Shown here: in pieces, positions 26,801 to 39,300 of the stretch
How the letters are laid out: every line of letters starts with the position of its first letter
Position numbering within the stretch: position 1 is the stretch's first letter
Assembly (NCBI RefSeq): GCF_011397635.1
Contig: NC_064756.1
Span: forward strand, 31,548,996 to 31,612,995
Length of the DNA stretch: 64,000 nucleotides
Origin: Epinephelus fuscoguttatus
Taxonomy: Eukaryota > Chordata > Actinopteri > Perciformes > Serranidae
Direction: 5' to 3'
Translations under genes and position numbers: made by a program
Notes under the pieces: model-generated
Told to the model about the DNA's origin: nothing
Seen by the model: the letters and a program-made list of their open reading frames with translations, nothing else
Databases searched by the model: none

Positions 26801-29442
26801 CAACTTCAGTCTCATTTGCCTAAAATAGCTCTCTGTACTCTCACTGGCACAAGAGGATTTGCCAAAAGGCATTGTTTAACAATTCTTTGGTGAATTCAAA
26901 AACTTGTGTGAACATATTTTGATGTGAAAACAAGTACAAATACATTTCAGACACCAATTGCTCTGAGCTTTTGGTCAGTGAGAAAAACAACATAAAAATA
27001 CATGGCATTGAGCTGCAGATGACCTTTTTCATATATTTTTTAAACATACTGGCCCCATTTGCATTTGTCACCCAAAGAGAGCCGAAACATGTGTTGTGCT
27101 ATCGCAGGTCTGACTGCACAGCAACACTGACCTGCACCCTGAGATCTGTCATCTGAGACAGCAGGTCCTGGAACATCTCTCTGTCTTCAGCAGGCAGCTC
27201 AGAGGACAACACCACCCCCACATAATAGCCTGGAGCTGGCGCCATCATGTCCGGAAACATAAACACACCAGTGTTACACAGCAACACTGGAGAGTCCATA
27301 GCCATGAGAGGGTACAGCCAGTCACATACCTGTTAGGAAGCAAAATAACAGAAAGAAAAGAAAATTTGATGATAAATGACTTTATGTATGATGTCATGAC
27401 TAAGTCTTATCAGACTCAAATTTCCAATTTATTTCTGAGCAATGTGCCCAAATACACAGAAAGTACAAGAAAAACTGAATTTACATGGAAGTCAAAGGTA
27501 CGAGGGGAAGAGAGCTTGGCAAAGACATCTTGCCAAAGTATAGGGTTCCAAATATAACCTCAAAATGACAAGCCTAACATGTCTAATGGTGACTCTGATT
27601 AGTGCGACACAGTGAACGGTCTGAGAGAAGACAAACCAGAGGACACTGTCTCCCTCTGATGGCTGCATGTCTAACAAGATTATAGGGCATAACAGTGTAA
27701 GCAGGGCTTAGATAATTACTTGCACTCATGTGAATCCCTGATGTCACCCCCTGGCAATAGTACCTGGGAAATTCCCCAATGAAGAGTCAAATTTCAGTCT
27801 TATGATCCTCTACTGTTAGTGTGCTGGCTGTTTAATCAGCAGGGTAAATACTGCCCCCCATAAAACAATACAAATTGCTCAAAACAGAGCTCAATAAATT
27901 AGATAAGGTTTTGATTTAAGTCTTTTATGAAAGCCTAAGCTGATATGTTTACAAAGCTTCATGTTTTCTAAATGTTAAAGAAGTTTTTGTCCAGTTGGTC
28001 ATGAGTGAGATACCATCTATATCCAAATTTTGGCCAGTAATGATCCTGATGTGGGATTTCCCAGGAGGATGACATATTCATAAACCCATTGGGCTTAGGG
28101 CACTAAGTAAACAACGCTCACATGATCACGTTCATAGGGTGAGGGATAGAGATGATTAACAAGCCTATCTCCTCCTGCTGACTCACACAGTCAAAAGAGG
28201 TCTTGATGAGCCGAGCAAACATCTTACAAAATCAGGTTAAAGAGCACAAGAAAGACTGGTGACGCTGCAGTGGTGACTCACTTGCACTTATTGCATCAGA
28301 TGGGCATGATGGAGGCTTATCTAGTCCTTTCAAGCTTTATACCAGAAGTGTTTTAGTGTTCTGAAACAACTGGCGAAATATTTATTTTGTGGGGCGTCGC
28401 TGACTTAGTGGTAGAGCAGGCGCCCCATGTACAAGGCTGTTGCCGCAGCGGCCCAGGTTCGACTCCAGCCTGTGGCCCTTTGCTGCATGTCACTCCCTCT
28501 CTCTCTCCCCTCTTCACGCTTGTCTGTCCTGTCAAATAAAGGCTAAAAATGCCCAAAAAATATCTTAAAAAAAAAAATAAAAAAATTATTTTGTCTTACC
28601 TGCAGAAATGCTGGTGGCCTGTTGGGCATACTGTCAGAATGGTCACTGGTAAACTTCACCAGCCGCAGGTAGCCTGGGTACGACGGAGCGCTCACCTGCC
28701 CCTCAGGTGTGACAAAGAATATCTGTACACCATGAGGAATATACACCAGCTCCTCTCCATCTTCACCCATACTCTGGGGAGATGGTGTTGAGTTAGATGT
28801 ACGACTGTAGAACTCATCCCCAACCAATGACATTTCCCCTGATTCTGTCCCATATGAGATAGACAGATGGCCGTCAGCTGCCTGGGGAGAGTAAGCTGGA
28901 GGCTGTATGGCTGGAGGCACAAGCTGTCTGGTTGGTGAGAGAGGTAGACCTCCACTACAGCATGCAGGCATGCCTCCTACCGCTCCTGCTGCCTGGCCAT
29001 TGGCAGAAAGTAGGTTTGGATTAGCTGGCTTCTCTGGCTTGTTTTTGGTGGCAAGTTTTGGGTAGAGACCTCCTTTAGATGTGTCTGTAGCATCGGAGCC
29101 ATACACACTGCTAGTGTTCAATGTAGGTGCAGATCCAATGTCAGAGCTGGTCTCCAGTATGGCCAGGCGAGTGGTGATGTTGTTCAGCGTCTCCTGCATC
29201 TTGTGCTGCATCTGTCTGGCTGATTCCCAGGAGCTGCCTTCACACTCATCTCCGTGTGAAGGCACACTGATGGCCCTGAGAAGGTGCTGCCGCCCTCGCT
29301 TGTAGAGCTCAACGGCCTGTGCCTTGTCTCCAGCTTCATCTGCTGTGAGTGCTTTATTGATGCACTCGAAGGCCCTCTCGTAGCCATCTTTGATCACTTG
29401 AAGTCTGGCATTGTCGAATGCATCTTGTTTAGCTTTCTCCAT
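23611..29442 (-). CDS. spart: spart, spartin (SPG20 orthologue)
   Basis: Cytosolic protein of endosomes, mitochondria and lipid droplets; loss of the human gene causes Troyer syndrome. Seven coding exons on the minus strand: 29442-28600, 27329-27132, 25690-25549, 25454-25260, 25168-25010, 24909-24819 and 23815-23611, giving 610 residues with every junction in phase (human 666). Order: MIT domain (YERAFECINKALTADEAG to SWESARQMQHKMQETL), a PPAYSPQAADGHLSISYG segment with a WW-binding PPAY motif, the middle region (VQIFFVTPEGQVSAPSYPGY to YYVGVVLSSELPAEDREMF), then the senescence/spartin domain (LPEWSEKVANGI, WLSWGLVKGAEFTGKAI, LAPHVKKHGGKLIPES). The human linker after the LRVQ region is much shorter here, which explains most of the length difference. 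Start chosen because MEKAKQDAF precedes the MIT domain directly, five bases after a TTTCAG acceptor. Confidence 0.96.
24819..24909 (-). CDS. spart: spart coding exon 6
   Basis: Encodes GFATMWTGLEVAAKNITTSV then ASETVTTVKH. Donor CATAA|GTAAGTC. Confidence 0.93.
25010..25168 (-). CDS. spart: spart coding exon 5
   Basis: Encodes VDGVCAVAGCVGRELAPHVK to GAMVVAASGVQ. Acceptor ACCGCAG, donor TGCAAG|GTAGAG. Confidence 0.95.
25260..25454 (-). CDS. spart: spart coding exon 4
   Basis: Encodes ASWLSWGLVKGAEFTGKAIH to KQATGGAVKVSQFL, close to human spartin. Confidence 0.95.
25549..25690 (-). CDS. spart: spart coding exon 3
   Basis: Encodes APDEAAGTINLSQKVSITTP, a Glu-rich stretch, then ALPEWSEKVANGILT, the start of the C-terminal domain. 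Confidence 0.93.
25691..27131. other. spart intron (1.4 kb)
   Basis: No supported exon. A stretch on the minus strand near 26181-26094 has a good acceptor but the wrong phase. Otherwise featureless AT-rich sequence. Confidence 0.5.
27132..27329 (-). CDS. spart: spart coding exon 2
   Basis: Encodes VCDWLYPLMAMDSPVLLCNT to LLSQMTDLRVQ. Acceptor CTAACAG, donor GTGCAG|GTCAGTG. Confidence 0.94.
27330..28390. other. spart intron 1 apart from its SINE
   Basis: AT-rich intron. CTCF-like fragments (ATCAGAGGGAGACAG on the minus strand near 27650) are weak. No exon seen. Confidence 0.4.
28391..28585 (+). mobile_element. tRNA-derived SINE, copy 3
   Basis: Best-preserved copy. GGGGCGTCGCTGACTTAGTG with A box (TGACTTAGTGGTAGAGC), perfect B box GGTTCGACTCC, CTTTGCTGCATGTCACTCCC, then GTCAAATAAAGGCTAAAAAT and an A-rich tail. 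Flanked by 9-bp repeats TTATTTTGT at 28382-28390 and 28586-28594. Antisense to spart and ends within its splice-donor neighbourhood. Confidence 0.9.
28600..29442 (-). CDS. spart: spart coding exon 1 (MIT domain to PPAY region)
   Basis: 281 codons. MIT domain, low-complexity spacer, PPAYSPQAADG and HGVQIFFVTPEGQVSAPSYP. Ends TTTCTGCAG|GTAAGAC. A SINE lies immediately past the donor. Confidence 0.96.
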
Positions 29443-30560
29443 TCCCTCTGAAACAAGACTTACAATTAGCTTTATTTAAATTTTGCTGTATCCATCCACA
29501 CATGGACTGACACTTCACATCTACAGCACTAACAATGAGGCAAACACATGAACAGGGTGAGAGGACAGACTGTCACACATGAGGGTAAAGGTTATTTGTA
29601 TACTTTACTGCTTAACTGACTTTGACTCACACTTTTACACAACTAGTTGCAGATGGCAACTTGCATTAAACATAATTTCCAGGCAATCTGTTAGTTACAC
29701 GCAATTAACATATGATCAATCGCGTGCAACATGATTTTACAGATTATTTCACTAAATTAGCAAACTGGACCTGTCATTTTCTACATGCTGTATTGTTTCC
29801 TCGCCAGATTAGGCTATTAAAGTAAGAAGTGTCATCGTAATTACATCTCCAGCTTTGTTTCTTATTCTATTTCGTGTCGTTTTCTCCCGAATTGCTATCA
29901 ATGTGGCGCATGTCTTTCTAACAGCTGTCACGGGGAACAGGAAGAGAACTGTCGGTGCGTTCATGCTCATTGAGATACTGGAAGAAAACAAAAACACGAG
30001 CAGACACTAAGGTCACCTTATCCACAATCAAAAGTCATTTTGTATTACTCAGAAAGACGTAATTAAACTGGCCATTCTCCCTTGACTGTTATTGGTATCG
30101 AGTTTCACTCCGGTCATATGCTTTGGTTTATCTGGTGTAAATGAGGTCGCTACAGTGAGTTAGCCTAAAACAGGCTAATGTTAATGAGAAAGTTACCAAC
30201 ACAAGCTAACAGCTAGCGTCTCCTTTTCCACGAACTCATCCGTTAACTTACACCACGTCATTGTACCAACAGCAACATTAATATGATTGGTCCGTTAACA
30301 TAATATGAAAAGCTAATTAGCGTTAGCTCCTTCATAAGCTAACGGTATCCACACTTACCACAGCGAACGAAAAACTCCGAAGAGCAGCCTAATTAGCCCG
30401 TTAGCTAACTTGTAGCTTGTCAAAAGGGATCCTACTAGCTGTCCAGCCGAGTTAACTATGGCAACCGTCTTCCTCTTAAAGTTGTGGTTTGCTGTTCGTC
30501 GCTGATTGACCCACTCACGACTCCCCAATGTTGCGTAGTGATGTTAAATACTACTCTCCA
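29443..30560 (-). promoter_or_regulatory. spart: spart 5' UTR and promoter region
   Basis: The coding exon begins at 29447 after TTTCAG. A non-coding first exon ends at 30359 (CGCTGTG|GTAAGTGT). Just upstream, 30360-30560 is the likely promoter and carries GTTGCCATAGTTAAC on the minus strand (30465-30451), an RFX-like half site. Transcription start not determinable. Confidence 0.55.
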
Positions 30561-31079
30561 CCATATCGACCTTTAAAGTCGAAGTGTCGTGACAGGATGT
30601 ATTGACGCTTCGCTTCAACACAACAAAATAACATGCAATGTGTTAAATGTGCGTTACACTTTTTGTTTTATTTTGAAAGTATCAACCGGAAGTGATGATA
30701 TGGCACCACCGCTGCATCGATGTGAGTTGACAAAAATGACAAGGCTAAACTGGTACATTATTCCAGAACTTATTTTTGAAAAAAAAAGTATGTGGTATTG
30801 AATTCATACTGCATTGCAATTTTTATATTGATAAGATCCATGTAAACCTGTCTAACTACCATAATGAAGCATTATTATCCCAGTTGATGGTTTACAAACA
30901 TTTTTTTAATCCGCAGTTTAAATGTAGCTTTATGTTAGATGGTTAGTCATGTCAGGAGACTTTGCCAGGGGCCCACTCCTCCTGCCAAGCTTTTTTGGAA
31001 CTCTAGACTTGAAAATATTAAACGGAAATCAGTCTGCAATTTTAACAAGAACTATCATGTCACCAACAAAACAAGAAAA

Positions 31080-31440
31080 TACACATATAAAATGTATATG
31101 ATTTATCCTGTAAACTAGGTTCTCTCAAAATTTAGAGATGAAATTAATGGTAAATGTGTGTTTTGTAACTGTGAAATTAAAAATATTTGTTATTTATTTC
31201 ATGAATGCCTACATATAAAATTATTCTGGATAGATCTCAAATATTTCTTTAAGAGGTTGACTGGTCCAATTATTTATTTAGGAAAAAAAGGAGACTTTTG
31301 ATGATATTGATTGCAAAAAGCAGTGTATTTGGAGCCTCTTTATTTTATATAGAAAAGTTTACTTTCACAAATGCAATGGGACTAAAATGATGCCACATGT
31401 GCAACAATTTAAAACAGAAATTAGACACTTTTTTCTGTAA
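31080..31440 (+). mobile_element. L1-type LINE ORF2 C-terminal remnant
   Basis: Reads MIYPVN, then VLSKFRDEINGKCVFCNCEI and HECLHIKLFWIDLKYF, the Cys/His end of an L1 ORF2; a frameshift then leads to RKVYFHKCNGTKMMPHVQQF and KTEI. Stops and frameshifts make it dead. It is about 1 kb upstream of spart. Confidence 0.75.
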
Positions 31441-31790
31441 TCCAATTTAACTGATTCCCAATGTATATTGGTTTTTTTTCTTGTTTATTTGTTATTGTTG
31501 TTGCTTTGTCTCTTTTTTTGTCAAATTGTATAACTAGCTTTAAAATTACTGTATAGATTGAACCTGATACAAAAAAGAAGAAATAAAGGACCCATGGACT
31601 TTGCTGCCACCCAGTGGTCATGATGACCATAAATTGTTTAAGCATTATAATCAAACTATTGCACACCATTCCCCACTTTCATTCGTTCCTTTCCGATATT
31701 TAATTTTGAAACGATTCCCAAAAACATCTTAATCCCAAATTAACTGCACTGATGCTGCTTTAACTAGTGTGTTGTAGTTCCTAACTGTGG

Positions 31791-31810
31791 CCACTGGAGG
31801 GCAGACAGCG
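31791..31810 (+). promoter_or_regulatory. CTCF-like motif (plus)
   Basis: CCACTGGAGGGCAGACAGCG fits the CTCF core CCASYAGRGGGCR with one deviation. Confidence 0.45.
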
Positions 31811-31857
31811 CTCTGTATTCTAAATGCCCTGATCTCGACGATGGGTGAAATATGTTT

Positions 31858-31872
31858 GCCGCCATCTAGTGG
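31858..31872 (-). promoter_or_regulatory. CTCF-like motif (minus)
   Basis: Minus strand CCACTAGATGGCGGC is a near-consensus CTCF core. It faces the motif at 31791. Confidence 0.55.
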
Positions 31873-32320
31873 ACACAGTGAAGCACTGCACCATATCTTA
31901 GGTAGTCAAGTTACCGCCAGTGCGAACATCACAGGATACTGCGACCTCCGGAAAACACTTTCAAAATAAAGCGGCTTCAGGGAATCATTTACAAAAGAAC
32001 TAAGAAATGACCACATTTGTAGTTCTCCAGACATATGACTACGGATATTTAAAAACAACGACAATTAATTAACAAACAAACAAAAATGATAATATAAAGC
32101 GCCGCACCATGTAATGCATATAAATACAACACAGCAATCAACAGACTACTGACGGTGAGAAATGAAGATAACCATAAGCCGTAATATCATTTTTTTGCCC
32201 TCCGTTCACACAGTATACTTAATTTTCTAGTGGTCAGATTTAGTTAAAATTTTTTGGGACAATTCAAAACAACTGTATGTGACACTGCCTTGAATCTATA
32301 TGTAGCGTACACTAAATAGT

Positions 32321-32376
32321 GACTAATAATAATAATAATGATAATAACAATAATAATAATAATAATAATAATAACA
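32321..32376. repeat. (AAT)n microsatellite
   Basis: About 17 AAT units with a few GAT/CAA interruptions. Confidence 0.93.
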
Positions 32377-32613
32377 GTGATGATGATTTAGCTGCAGTAA
32401 TTTTATTTCTAATTATTGTACATCCGTATTAAATACAAATACTTGAAGTTTAGCTCAACCACTCTGTGTGTTCAAACTGCTGAAATGCAACATGACTCCA
32501 ATGTTACTGCAGCACATAAAAATACTTGACCGTTTACTTTAATATCTTTGTTTAAACTATCTATCAGTATAAAAGAGTGATTAATGGAGAGGAGTACTGA
32601 TACGTGACTATAA

Positions 32614-32629
32614 CCTGCAGAGGGCGCTA
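32614..32629 (+). promoter_or_regulatory. CTCF-like motif (plus)
   Basis: CCTGCAGAGGGCGCTA matches the long CTCF consensus including the GGCGCTA end. Confidence 0.5.
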
Positions 32630-35600
32630 AATCCTATCTCAGACTGAAAGATCTGATGAGACATGGGGATGGAGAAAAACAAGACTGGTGGTTTACTACT
32701 GTGGGTTCAAGTTCATCAAGATCTTTTATAACCCTCGTAATTTACGGATTTTGTCCGAGCATGGAAATGATTAGGCCTACAGTTTGGTTTAAATGTGCCA
32801 CTAATGACCATTTAATAGCCAACATATGGGCATTAAACAGAAAAGGCTACATGCATTAAAGGCCTAATGAACATGCATAATCTACCAAAAGGTCACTTTT
32901 TCATAATCTTTCATGTCCTCATTTTATTATTCTGACTGCCGCCAGTTTCTGCTGACTACAGATAGTCACTGTGAACCTAAAGGCGTACTTCAGTCTCAGA
33001 TTCCCAGCATTCATCTTACACAGATACCACAGCAGAGGGACCAGACTGGACCCGCTCTCTTAATACATGAGAGGATATAAAACATTACGGCTCTAGCTCA
33101 TGTTCATATCCTGTGTAACTATGTCATACCCAGTGATATGTTTGTTTACCATCAAAAACAAAGCACATTTATTAATTAAGAATTAAAGCTCTTGTCCTTA
33201 AAATTTTGGTGCTCATTATTTTATTATTATTGTTATTATTAACATTGCTATTGTGCATATAATTAAAAAATCTCCTTTGAATAAATTCAGAGTAAATACA
33301 CTACTCAGCACTTTAACCTCTATTTACTTTTACTTTTTTCTTTATTTAGTTGTGCAGCTCCTGTGTACGCACATTATATGGTTTATTATGCATCAGAGGT
33401 ATAGTGACTATACCCCAAGTTTATTGCATGTTTACTATTTGCTAGCTGAGCCTCCACAAGGAAGCTGTACATTTACTACGTTTCCTCATGGTGAGCTCAA
33501 CAACAACAAATGTCTGGGACGGAAACAGCCTTGAGATACTCGTCCTCTGTCTTTCTTGTTGGTTCACTTACTGTATGAGCAACATATGAGTGCCTCTTTG
33601 TTTTTCAAGGCTGATTTCCTTTAAATATAGCCTAGTATTATGGATGTGGTTTGGTCAGAGCAACAATATTTCAGGATGACATCAAAATGATAATGTAGTT
33701 CCTCTTTCCCAGTGTAAAAGCAAGCATGGACAGCCACTAATGGTGACTGTAGCTGCACTGTTAAAAGTTGATACCATTACGGCTTTATGTGTTGTTGTTG
33801 TTCTTACTGTTATTGTTCTTCATCAACAGTGCCACACACAAAGAAGCCACATTAACCCAAAACAGCGTGTCAGCATTCTTTGCACAGAATGAGCAGACTC
33901 GAGTGTTTTAGTACTCACAGAGAGGAATGATAACACAGTGATAAATGAGGAGTGAGCACTCAGCCAACATTCGAATGATGTGCTTGTGCTTAGTGAAAGA
34001 AGAATAAGAAATAAAATAGAATTCAAAATGGTTTATTGGTTTTTGATCCTCAGCAATTTCAACAATCTAAATTCACAAAGTTGTATTTTCAGGGAGTTTC
34101 AGTTTTGAATTTTCTCCTCAATTTAATTCCATGAATGGGACATACTACAGTATGTCAGTGAACGGCCATATACATTAAAAAGTCACTTACGAAAGAATTC
34201 AGCTAATGAAACCACATATGAGCCTGTGATGAATGTACAGCCCTGCATGACTGTTTTTTACAGTCTCCTCTCTCTTTTACAATACTACTATTAGCTTTTA
34301 TATAGAACATTTTGCTCCATTAAAATCCATTGCCCTTTGTCTGACGTCTTATTTTCCTAGACTGCTTGTCTTAACTTTCATCACTGAGCACATCAAAACA
34401 CACCATTGCACTTAATAATTAGATATATGTCCTGTTTTGTACTTTATTTGAGTTTGCCAGATAGCAATTTGATTTTTCCAGCTGTGGATACAATTATGGC
34501 AATAATTTATTGCAGTCTTTTATATGGTGTTATATACTTCACTTTGTTTCAGCCATTAAAGTCCATATATGTTCTATAACGTATCATATATGAGCATGTT
34601 ATGATCCATGTTTGTGGAGAGTAATGATGGTCAGAAGAAGTGCTGCAACAGCTATGGGTGTGAAGAGCTCAACAGTTTTCTCAGGTATTCATCCCACCTG
34701 TATAAATAAGCTCCTGCCTGTATGCCAAAAACAAGAGCCTTTCTTTCCTTCACTTTATTGCAAAACACTTATCGGTGCGAAGAGAGGAGCATCACACATG
34801 GGATTTTTTTGCTCAAAAATTGTTTTGCCTTTTATGTATCCCTGCAGCAAAGCCACAATTTATGCAGATCTCATGTCAGTATTTATTTGGTGTATTTGTC
34901 ATGTGTACTATAAATAAAGATTTCTGACAACTCGTCATGAGAACAATACAATTTGGAAATTAAAAACATGCTTTCCTTTTGTCTTTGCATCGGCTACATT
35001 GGTCACTTGTAATTAATGTTGCCAGTATTCACTTATTTATAGCTTCTTGGGAAAGCCCATAAAATGAGCTAACATAACAAGGAAACTATATCACTGCAAT
35101 ACCATATGAAATTAATTACTTAGACACAGCGAGCGATTATATCTACAGATGTTGAAATCAATATAGAACAATGTATGCTGTCACCAAATAAAAATATGCT
35201 GTCAACAAATGTATGGAAACATGAAATGTTTTATTAATTGACTTTCATGTGTTCCATGTTCATAAACAGATTTATTAAAGGGTGATGAAACAAACTATAC
35301 CATAACTACTGAACGAGACAAATAGTATGCAAACAGGACAGAGAGGAAAAACAGACAACACATGATCCCAATTATGGTCGGTGTCAAAACTCATGTTGTC
35401 TTTCTTTTCCTACTGAAAATGCAGTAAAGAACAAAAAAAAGGCAAAAACACAGCTGTGTCCTGTGAACCACACTGTTTTTTGTTTGAGATACAAATGCAG
35501 TGCATACTTCTTGCACACTTCTAATAAAACCCACATGAATGAATACAGCTCCTAACAGACAACAGAATCTTAAGTCACAGTTTCCCCTCAACTGTCCACT

Positions 35601-38600
35601 GAGGCTTATTATATGTTACGTTATTGTCCCCACAGTGCATAGGGTGTATACTGGTCATAATAAGTGTCTCCTTCAGGCACCAAAAATGTGCTCTGGTTTC
35701 AAGAAAAGTGTTATCCAGCAGCAATTACACAATAACTGTTCTTTGAATTCTGTTTAAAAAGAATAACTTTTGTTTCAGTGAAACGCAGCTGTAGCCATGG
35801 GGTCAACACTTGGGGGGACCAAATCTGGGGGTCTGTGGGATGAGGTATTGATGTAACGTTGCCTTTTTATGTATGTCCTGACTGCTCAACTGACACACAC
35901 GCACACACACACACACCCCACACCCAGACAACATGGGCCCCAGTGCACTGCCTACAGTGTCTATATTTACATCCCTGTATATCAGACTGCTATATGTGCT
36001 GTAGCAGTCAGAGTCCTGCTCTTAAGCTCTAAGGTAAGTACTTTATAACTAACTTTCATTTATAAAAAAAAAGGAAGCAAAAAAAGGTATGATTAGAAAT
36101 TTACAGACACTCCATTAATCACAAGGTACATACGTACAGAGAGAAATGACAGAGAGGATTAGATCATATCAGTGTCTGCTTCTAGTTAAAAAGTATGAAA
36201 AACAATAACTGTGTAATAATCCTATTCTCTTCTTAACAAGTGTTCATTGTTCTCAGTTGATCTCCTCATAAGTTACAGGGGGCTGATCTTTTATTATTTT
36301 TTTAAAAGTTATTTCTAATGGTGGATGAAGAAAACGGGGCTGAATTACACTCCCTAGTAAAACTGTCTTTGGCCTATGATTTACAGGCAGCGAGATCCTG
36401 TTCTCTTCTGACTCCAAGAAGCTGAAGTGTCTTTGAGCCATCGTTCTCGAGGTGAAACAAGGCTTTAATATTTGGAAAAACAGCCTGTCCTCAGTTTAAC
36501 CGCTGCGTCTGGTTGAAAGTGTGCTAAATATGGAATGAGTACAACTAATGTGAAACAGTCTTATGCTAAGAGTGATTAAAGTATAACATGAAGGTAAAAC
36601 TTTAAAAGCTTTGCCATAACAAAGAGATAAAAAAAAGTTTCTTCAATAAATCACTCAACTGTTAAAAAAGTTATTAGCTTTACCAGAGGCTATATAAATC
36701 TTTCCAGCAATCTGACAACACTGTATGCATGAGCACTTTACCTCAGGAGTAATGACTGTTATAAATGACGTCATCTGCATTAAAGTCAGGTATGTTTCCC
36801 ATAAACTTAAACACTGGGAGGTTGTTGTGCCTGGGCAAAGTTTTCCCATTGTAAAATTTCGAAATCAAAGATATTAAATTGAAGTTTGCCACTGTTGCTT
36901 CTTGTTTTTGGGTTCTTATGTTTTTAATTACATTAAAAATATTAAAGGGAGTGGCAGTTTGGCTCAACTAGTGAATTGTGGTGTTTGGTTGTGGGTTACT
37001 CTCAGGCTAAAGCACATTAAGTAGTTTTGCTGAAGTGTAATTGTGGCTACATAATATTTAGATAAGATGTATCATTCTGTTTATGCTGTAAGTCCGTGAC
37101 GCTTAGTGAACAGGACCTGTACTAACAGAAACACATGTAATGGCTTTGCTTACAGCTAGTCTGATGAATCACATTTCCATTTATAACTGTAAAGTTGCCA
37201 GTGGTCATTAAGAATAATATCCCCCTTGCTGCACAAATACTTTGCTTCTGAGTGAAGTTCTCTCTTTGTCAGACCATGTTTCATAGTCATTACTGAGCTA
37301 CTAATGATCACAAACCAGATTCAGGAGAAAGAGTCACATCAAATGTATCTTGCCATATCTGTATGTTGAATATCGCGTGTGTACCTTAAGCCATACTGTT
37401 CATACTTGAGGAATATTAAGAACATGAGCTATACTAATGGCAAAGCCAGTAATGGAAGATTCACAAACACATGCAAACATCATTGGTGCAGTTTCCCAAG
37501 ACAGTAAAATGTCATTGGCAGGAAAGTGTGGGGGGAAGGCCAAACATATTGGGTCGGCTACATCAACATCAAGACAGCCAACAGCCGATCTAAGAGATAG
37601 GAAAATAAGAAACATATTGAGGGTTTTGCTTGCATTTGGTTTCTAAAATCTGTAGAAAAATTAAAGTATAAAAATCTTTTTGTAAACAATTATTTGACTT
37701 TTTTTAAAGGGTGCAGAATACAGTAGAAAGTGGTAAATAGAAGCCATCTTTGAAATAAAATGACTCAGTCTAAGCATTCCTAAGGGAGCAAGCATCCCTA
37801 AGAGAGAAAAGAAACTGTAATTATCATTAAGACTGACAAAGCAGGCTGTAAAAAGTCAGCATTGAAAAAAAGCATGACTGATGATCTGCAGTGGTAACTT
37901 TAAATACATGGTATTAACATTGCTTCGAATAATGTTTTTTTGTGTGTGGGGATGTGTGAGCATCAAATGCGGCATGATACAGTAGGGATTTGTTTAAAGA
38001 GTTAAAGGGACCAAAACAAAAAGTAACCTTGGGCCATGATACAGCTACTAACACTATGATAAACTTTCTTGTGGATTTCTTCATTTTGGTTGTATCCTTT
38101 TTTGACACTGGATGGACATTGTAAAAAAACAGGTCAAACAAAGTCAGATTCATTTATTTACTTACTTGTGTAACATAACCCACAATCACAGTAAAAAGCC
38201 AATAAAAATCTTGCCATACGTAAACAATGTCACCACTTGCCTCGACACATCATGACTTACAGCACTCTTGGCTAAATTTCCCAGTGTAAAAAAAATGGAG
38301 ATGTGTTCAGCATGCCGGCACAGATAGAGGAATTCATCAGCTGCATGAAGGTGTGGCTCTGCTATCTTATCTCAAGGCTACAATCGAAACAACCAATTCA
38401 CATTTCAGGGTCTGAAAAATGTGTCATTTAAGCATGTAATAAATTTTGTGTGATGATGTATGAATAACATGGCAGGACCTGGTATGGAGGTATTCAGTAT
38501 GCACCCCGCAACCCTATGGCTCCACAGTCATTGTGTACATTACTGCAAAAATAAACGTGTTTTAAGACACATGAGATTTTTAGCTGTAATCCGATGCACA

Positions 38601-39077
38601 GTCATGGCAGTCTGGGTCTCCTTATCTTATCTCACAAACCCATAAAAAAGGCTTTAAAATTTTTTTGTACCACCATAAAGTAAAGCATCAGGTTTATGAT
38701 TGACCTTTTGAATCTTAATGTCTCCTTGAATTTCCCATAAAGATTCAAAGTTTGATTAATGTCCCCCTCCAGTCAATACATGTATTTTGCTAATTGTGGC
38801 GTCACATAGATGTTTGACCTTTACTGTGCAAAATGATGTATGAGTTTGAAGCTATGGCTGTTTTCAACTTAATCTGCCGAAGGGGGAAAGTTTCTCTTTG
38901 CTCACCTTATTCAATTTTAAGGCATGTACATACAAGCAAGATTTTGTCTCATCACAGTTTGGCCAGCAAGTCCAACATGCTATTTACAGAGGTGTGTTGT
39001 GCAGTGTTGAAGTGTCCAGAGCACATAGAATAAGTAGACTATTCAGTCAAGTAGAAGACATCTTGTACACAGAAGTT

Positions 39078-39300
39078 AAGGCCCAGACACACCAAACCAA
39101 CATCAAAGAGCTACGGCAAGGACGGCAGACAGCTGCATCGCCTCACGTCATCTGTGTCTTGGCCCAAAACTTGCAATCGAACACACTGCAAAGACTACAA
39201 CCAATGGCCAACTTGCAGGCATATTTTGTGTCTGTGTGAGAGGAGAGCAGGCGGCAGTAGTCTGTATTCGTCATTCAAAACCAGAAGACTGACAGAATGG
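39078..39300. repeat. probable small DNA-transposon repeat
   Basis: AAGGCCCAGACACACCAAAC, CTTGGCCCAAAACTTGCAAT and ACACTGCAAAGACTACAACC are typical of an abundant fish interspersed element. Ends undefined. Confidence 0.4.

Noticed and set aside
28391..28470. tRNA gene, because of intact A and B boxes
   Set aside because: No cloverleaf can be closed, and the same unit recurs four times with an A-rich tail and flanking duplications: it is a SINE.
28543..28599. Read-through of spart exon 1 into a tail beginning RQNNF
   Set aside because: This is intron and SINE sequence past a consensus GTAAGA donor.
35800..35860. G-rich stretch as a G-quadruplex
   Set aside because: Only three separate G-runs, so it does not meet the four-run pattern.
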